The notes under the pieces are model-generated. The model worked only from the letters and a program-made list of their open reading frames with translations, was not told the DNA's origin and made no database searches. From the NCBI GenBank assembly GCA_003697065.1, contig RFFY01000647.1, positions 1 to 8,916 on the forward strand: DNA of 8,916 nucleotides. Direction: 5' to 3'. Origin of the DNA: Actinomyces sp. (GTDB lineage Bacteria > Actinomycetota > Acidimicrobiia > Acidimicrobiales > Aldehydirespiratoraceae). This document shows positions 5,628 to 8,916 of the stretch, in pieces. Position 1 is the stretch's first letter; each line of letters begins with the position of its first letter. A program made the position numbers and the translations under genes.

Positions 5628-5667
5628 CGGGGGCGTGGATCGAGATTCGACGCCACAAGTGTCCTAT

Positions 5668-5672
5668 GGAGG
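5668..5672 (+). promoter_or_regulatory. Strong Shine-Dalgarno that favours ATG 5680 as the lipoprotein start
   Basis: GGAGG lies 7 nt before ATG 5680, the best ribosome-binding site in the window. It competes with the leaderless GTG 5635, which would add 15 residues (M-D-R-D-S-T...) before the signal peptide. From ATG 5680 the signal peptide has a normal length. Confidence 0.7.
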
Positions 5673-5679
5673 AACACCG

Positions 5680-7005
5680 ATGACCCCGATTCCCAAACGA
5701 TTGCTCGCCGTCCTGCTTGCCGGCTCGCTCTTCGCTGCCGCGTGCGGCGGCGACGAGGGCACGGCCGAACCGGCCGACACCCCAACCACCGTTGCCCCAA
5801 CCGATGCCACCAGTGACGGCACGGCCGACGACACCACGACGACCGCGGCGCCTGCCGACGACACCGGCGACGAGATGGCCGGCGACATCGTGCCGGCCGT
5901 CGATGACGGTGCATCCACGCTGCGGGCCGGCCTGACCAGCCTGCTGCAGGAACACCTGTACCTCACTGCGATCGCGCTCGAGACCGCTGTCGACGCCGGC
6001 GGTGACCTCGAGGATCCCGCTACCGCCGCCGCCGTGGCAACCCTCGACGAGAACTCGGTCGCGCTCGCCGACGCCGTCGGGTCGATCGCCGGAGCGGAGA
6101 ACGGCGAGGCCTTCCTCGGCCTGTGGCGTGAGCACATCGGCTTCTTCGTCGACTACATGCTCGGCAAGGCGACCGGTGACGACGCCCGCGTCGAACAAGC
6201 CCGCATCGACCTCGAGGGGTACAAGGAGGCTTCGGCCGCCTTCTTCGAGGAGATCACCGGCGGCGCCGTCACCGCCGACCAGGTGAAGGCAGCGCTGGCT
6301 CCCCACACCGTGACCACCTTCGCTGCCATCGACGCCCTCGTCGCCGGCGACGCCGACACGTTCACGCTCGTCCGCGAGGCCGGACAGGTGATGCCCGACA
6401 TCGCGGCCGCCCTCTCCGGAGCGATCGTGGCCGCCCTGCCCGACCAGTTCCCGGGCGACACCGAGAGCACCCCGGCCGCAACACGGGCCCTGCTGACCCA
6501 CCTCCTCCAGGAGCACGTCTACCTCGCGGGCATCGCCCTCGAGCAGGCGGTCGAGGCCGGCGGCGACCTGGAGAACCCGGCGGTCGTCGCCGCCGTCGAG
6601 GCCCTCGACGACAACTCGGTCGCACTCGCCGACACCGTCGGATCGGTCGCCGGCGCCGAGAACGGGGAGGCCTTCCTCGGCCTGTGGCGTGAGCACATCG
6701 GCTTCTTCGTCGACTACACCCTCGGCAAGGCCACCGGCGACGATGCCCGTGCAGAGCAGGCCCGTACCGATCTCGACGGCTACAAGCAGGCGGCTGGCGC
6801 CTTCTTCGAGGAGATCACCGGCGGCGAACTGCGCGCCGAGGACCTAATCGCAAGTCTGGACGGCCACACCTCGACCGTCATCGCGGCGATCGACGCCCTC
6901 GTCGCCGGCGACCCATCGGCGTTCACCAAGCTGCGGATCGCCGCCCAGCACATGCCCGGATCGGCGGCCGCGCTGGCGAGGGCGATCGTCGCCGCCACGT
7001 CGTGA
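5680..7005 (+). CDS. Secreted lipoprotein with two tandem copies of a His-containing helical domain
   Basis: A 441-residue protein. Residues 1-21 are a lipoprotein signal (K-R-L-L-A-V-L-L-A-G-S-L-F then A-A-A-C, with Cys22 as anchor). Residues 23-75 form a Thr/Asp/Ala-rich low-complexity spacer. Two copies of a ~170-residue alpha-helical unit follow (about 80-250 and 267-437), offset by exactly 187 residues. Shared marks are L-L-Q-E-H (His92/279), D-E/D-N-S-V-A-L-A-D, F-L-G-L-W-R-E-H-I-G-F-F-V-D-Y (His152/339), F-F-E-E-I-T-G-G, a helix-start His (209/396) and a Q-x-M-P near the end (Val237 in copy 1, His424 in copy 2). Conserved His at several helix positions suggests metal or haem binding by a helical bundle, but I cannot name the family. 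Similar domains in other bacteria have, as far as I recall, only unreliable names. It shares a divergent SigK-type promoter region with the cupredoxin gene, which suggests a joint role at the cell surface. A perfect long hairpin follows the stop. Confidence 0.85.
   Translation: MTPIPKRLLAVLLAGSLFAAACGGDEGTAEPADTPTTVAPTDATSDGTADDTTTTAAPADDTGDEMAGDIVPAVDDGASTLRAGLTSLLQEHLYLTAIALETAVDAGGDLEDPATAAAVATLDENSVALADAVGSIAGAENGEAFLGLWREHIGFFVDYMLGKATGDDARVEQARIDLEGYKEASAAFFEEITGGAVTADQVKAALAPHTVTTFAAIDALVAGDADTFTLVREAGQVMPDIAAALSGAIVAALPDQFPGDTESTPAATRALLTHLLQEHVYLAGIALEQAVEAGGDLENPAVVAAVEALDDNSVALADTVGSVAGAENGEAFLGLWREHIGFFVDYTLGKATGDDARAEQARTDLDGYKQAAGAFFEEITGGELRAEDLIASLDGHTSTVIAAIDALVAGDPSAFTKLRIAAQHMPGSAAALARAIVAATS
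5917..6429 (+). repeat. Lipoprotein helical domain, copy 1
   Basis: First unit of the tandem domain (residues about 80-250). It matches copy 2 at a constant offset of 561 nt. The 52 nt at 6106-6157 are identical to copy 2, covering codons from E-A-F-L-G-L-W-R to D-Y. The fourth conserved His of copy 2 is Val237 here, so this copy may have lost one ligand. Confidence 0.85.
6478..6990 (+). repeat. Lipoprotein helical domain, copy 2
   Basis: Second unit (residues about 267-437), joined to copy 1 by a short Pro/Asp/Thr linker. Its 6667-6718 segment is identical to 6106-6157. It keeps all four candidate His positions (279, 339, 396, 424), so it is the better model of the functional domain. Confidence 0.85.
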
Positions 7006-7062
7006 TCGCTCAATCGACCGGATGACACCCCGCCGCCACTGATCGAGAGTCCCACCCCTCGA

Positions 7063-7104
7063 GCGTCGACGTCCTGCGACCATCGTGTCGCAGGACGTCG
7101 ACGC
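7063..7104. terminator. Perfect 18-bp-arm hairpin after the lipoprotein, overlapping the DUF1801 start
   Basis: Arms 7063-7080 and 7087-7104 are fully complementary around a 6-nt loop (CATCGT). The hairpin lies 57 nt past the lipoprotein stop, and a CTACCTTG run follows on the plus strand, so it could end lipoprotein transcription. The right arm holds the probable GTG start and first six codons of the DUF1801 gene, so it could also hide that start in RNA read from upstream. No true T-tract is seen. Confidence 0.55.
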
Positions 7105-7490
7105 CTACCTTGTCGCCTCCGAGAAGTGGCGTCGACGAGATAGCTGCGATCCGACCGCTGCTGCTCGCCTGTGGGCTCGACGAACGGATCAAGTGGGGCA
7201 AACCCTGCTACTGCCTCGACGACGCGAACGTCGTCCTGCTCCAGGAGTTCTCCGACCATCTCGCCCTCATGTTCTGCGAGGGCGTGCTCCTCCACGACCC
7301 CGGTGGGGTGCTCCACGCCCGGGGACCGAACACCCACGGGTCGAAACGCATGCGTTTCACGTCCGTGACCGACGTCGAGGCCCTCTCCGACACCATCATC
7401 GTCTACGTCCGAGAGGCCATCGCCCACGAAGAGGCCGGTGCCCGACTCCCCGAACGACCCGATGAGGAACTCGCACGCGAACTCGTCGAC
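7085..7490 (+). pseudogene. DUF1801 (YdeI-like) protein, frameshifted and 3'-truncated
   Basis: From GTG 7085 the frame encodes M-S-Q-D-V-D-A-Y-L-V-A-S-E-K-W-R, the normal start of a DUF1801 protein. Family similarity then moves to another frame at about 7133-7137, as if one extra base were present. It continues with E-I-A-A-I-R-P-L-L-L, C-G-L-D-E-R-I-K-W-G-K-P-C-Y, L-M-F-C-E-G-V-L-L-H-D-P, F-T-S-V and Y-V-R-E-A-I-A-H-E-E-A-G. Similarity fades after P-E-R-P-D-E-E-L near 7480, inside the start of the next gene; the C-terminal part seen in longer members (a P-G-R-Q motif) is missing. The function of the family is poorly known. The end coordinate is approximate, because the shifted frame stays open far beyond the homology. 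Either the gene is decayed or the shift is a sequencing error; the missing 3' part argues for decay. Confidence 0.7.
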
Positions 7491-8916
7491 GGTCGTGCTC
7501 GGCGGACTGGTGCATCGTCTCTGGCTGATCGTCGCCAGCCCCCTGGGGTCGCTCGACGCCGACGAGGCCGTGACAGCGCTCATGGCCCAGCGCTTCCTGT
7601 CCTTGGAGCCGTCGGTGTTCTTCTGGGGCCAGCACTACGGCGGAACCATCGACGCCATGGTGACCGCCCCCGTGGTGTGGCTCACGGGCCCCTCCGTGGC
7701 CGGCCCCAAGCTCGTCGCCGTGGCGTTCTTCGCCGTCAGCTGCGTGCTCACCTGGCGGATCGGCCGGCACCTCTTCGACGATCAGACCGGCATCGTCGCC
7801 GCGTGTCTCCTGTGGGTCGCGTCACCGGCGGTGGTCTGGTGGTCCACCAAGACCCGCGGCTTCTACGGCGCCGGCCTCGTCCTCGCCCTCGCCGCCACCC
7901 TGATCGTGGTCCGCCTCAGCGGTCGGGCGGCTCCCGAACGGGATGCGGACCGGCGGGACCGGCGGGACATGGCCGCTCTCGGACTCGTGACAGGGCTCGC
8001 CTGGTGGACCACGCCGATCGCCTTCTTCGTCATCGTGCCGGTGCTCGTCGACGGCGCATGGCGGCGCCGGGACCTGTGGCGCTTCTCCGGGCTCGCCGCC
8101 GCGACCTTCGTCGTCGGCGGGCTGCCCTGGTGGGTCTTCAACGTGTCACGAGGATTCGCCTCCCTGCACTCCCCGGTCACCGCCGACATGTCCTACCTCG
8201 AGCGGCTGGACGGGTTCGTGTCCGTCGTGATCCCGATGCTCGCCGGGTTCCGGACGATCTACACGGCCGACTGGGCCGTCCCGCCTCTGGTGGCCGCCGC
8301 GGCCGGCGCGGGCGTCCTCCTCGTGGCGTGGCGTACCCGGCACCGCGCCTCGTTGCTGCTCGCCGTGCTCGTCGGCTACCCGATCCTGGCGGCGGTCTCG
8401 CCCACCACCGAGTTCGTCGGTGAGCCGCGCTACGCCTACTTCCTGGCCCCGTTCCTCGCCTTGCTCCTCGCCCACGCGGTGTCGCGGGGGCTGGGCCGCT
8501 TCGCTGTCGTGGTTCCCGGCGCTCTGCTCGTGGTCACGATCGTGGGCACGGTCGCCCTGGCCCGCTTCGGAGCCGACAGCCGACACTGGGACCTGGCAGC
8601 GCCGGCGACCGGCCCCCTGGTGGCGGCTCTGCACCGGGACGGGATCGACCATCTCCGGGCGGAGTACTGGCTGGCCTACCGCCTCACCTACGAATCCGAC
8701 CTCGTCGCCGCGCCGACGGAGAGCTCACGCGATCGGACCATCGACGACGAGGTGCGGGACTCGGGCTCGCCGGTCGTGGCCTTCTACCGGGGCTCCGCGG
8801 CGGAGCGGCGCTTCGCCCACGACACCGGTTCAGCCCGGGTCATCTACGAAGACGACGACTACGTCGTCTACGTGGTGGCCCCAGACGACGGCCGGCGCGA
8901 TCCACGGTCGGAGTGA
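7438..8916 (+). CDS. GT-C type membrane glycosyltransferase (ArnT/PMT-like)
   Basis: A 492-residue polytopic membrane protein, expected to transfer a sugar from a polyprenyl-phosphate donor to a lipid, glycan or protein on the outer face of the membrane. After a short first hydrophobic segment (about 18-34), the first outer loop carries the acidic pair typical of GT-C enzymes (S-L-D-A-D-E-A, Asp40/Asp42/Glu43). V-F-F-W-G-Q-H-Y-G-G-T follows at 60-70, a pattern I associate with this actinobacterial subgroup. Several membrane helices follow (about 86-103, 115-135, 142-160, 180-204, 214-234, 257-271, 281-297, 303-320, 330-346, 354-375), with G-E-P-R-Y-A-Y-F at 328-335. The last ~115 residues are a soluble outer domain. 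The stop codon is the last base of the window. The start is uncertain: GTG 7438, ATG 7462 or a later codon; none has a good ribosome site, and the 5' end overlaps the DUF1801 remnant, so a few N-terminal residues may be non-native. Acceptor unknown. Confidence 0.82.
   Translation: MPDSPNDPMRNSHANSSTVVLGGLVHRLWLIVASPLGSLDADEAVTALMAQRFLSLEPSVFFWGQHYGGTIDAMVTAPVVWLTGPSVAGPKLVAVAFFAVSCVLTWRIGRHLFDDQTGIVAACLLWVASPAVVWWSTKTRGFYGAGLVLALAATLIVVRLSGRAAPERDADRRDRRDMAALGLVTGLAWWTTPIAFFVIVPVLVDGAWRRRDLWRFSGLAAATFVVGGLPWWVFNVSRGFASLHSPVTADMSYLERLDGFVSVVIPMLAGFRTIYTADWAVPPLVAAAAGAGVLLVAWRTRHRASLLLAVLVGYPILAAVSPTTEFVGEPRYAYFLAPFLALLLAHAVSRGLGRFAVVVPGALLVVTIVGTVALARFGADSRHWDLAAPATGPLVAALHRDGIDHLRAEYWLAYRLTYESDLVAAPTESSRDRTIDDEVRDSGSPVVAFYRGSAAERRFAHDTGSARVIYEDDDYVVYVVAPDDGRRDPRSE

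Noticed and set aside
5242..5634. Upstream in-frame extension of the lipoprotein reading frame
   Set aside because: It runs antisense through the cupredoxin gene and through promoters D and B; the signal peptide, strong GGAGG and promoter B all place the start at 5680 (or 5635).
4888..6696. Long minus-strand open frame of about 600 codons opposite the lipoprotein
   Set aside because: It is antisense to the well-supported lipoprotein, and the composition (Gly/Val/Asp/Arg-rich, repeated) is that of a shadow of the GC-rich tandem repeat. No domain is recognisable, and it crosses two promoters.
7449..7464. CCGAAC 6 nt before ATG 7462, resembling a fifth SigK-type site
   Set aside because: The spacing is 6 not 7, there is no CCAATCC-like box 15-16 nt upstream, and it lies in the DUF1801 coding remnant.
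6780..7583. Minus-strand open frame of 267 codons across the lipoprotein end and DUF1801
   Set aside because: It is antisense to two recognisable coding regions and would need to read through the perfect hairpin; no family match.
7490..8423. Continuation of the DUF1801 second frame to 8423
   Set aside because: It is Arg/Pro/Gly-rich and overlaps the clearly coding GT-C gene in another frame; the family match ends near 7480.

Overview
The window is high-GC DNA with many GTG starts. It carries an RskA/SigK sigma/anti-sigma pair, actinobacterial-style lipoproteins, an S-layer-homology (SLH) remnant and a large GT-C membrane glycosyltransferase. Together these suggest an uncultured-type actinobacterium, plausibly Acidimicrobiia; this is inferred from gene content, not from a marker gene.

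Layout. 1-450: the 5' part of a DUF4386 membrane protein on the minus strand, running off the left edge, with a two-box palindromic operator over its promoter. 495-1111: two gene remnants head to head, an SLH domain tail (minus) and a redoxin lacking both ends (plus). 1145-3484: a CorA-type Mg2+ channel, then an ArsB/SLC13-like permease whose likely N-terminal start is cut off by an in-frame TAG. 3535-5680: the minus-strand anti-sigma factor rskA, sigK and a type 1 copper cupredoxin lipoprotein, with regulatory DNA around them. 5680-7005: a plus-strand lipoprotein built from two copies of a His-containing helical domain. 7063-8916: a perfect 18-bp-arm hairpin, a frameshifted and truncated DUF1801 gene, and a GT-C glycosyltransferase whose stop codon is the last base of the window.

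The centre of interest is 4850-5680. Four sites share the layout C-C-(A/C)-A-T-C-C, 15-16 nt, CCGAA(C/G), then exactly 7 nt, then ATG or GTG. They form two divergent pairs. One pair drives sigK-rskA to the left and an unrecognised 47-codon ORF to the right; the other drives the cupredoxin to the left and the repeat lipoprotein to the right. The boxes resemble what I remember of the mycobacterial SigK consensus (CCATCC / CCGAAT). I infer a compact autoregulated SigK regulon of mostly leaderless transcripts. At sigK itself, the leaderless start opens a 12-codon upstream ORF whose TGA overlaps the sigK ATG. The two exported products suggest a periplasmic or cell-surface redox or copper role; this is unproven.

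Several genes outside the regulon are damaged: the SLH gene, redoxin, permease N-terminus and DUF1801. This could be real gene decay, or sequence or assembly error; the sequence alone cannot decide. No tRNA, rRNA, CRISPR array or transposase is visible.
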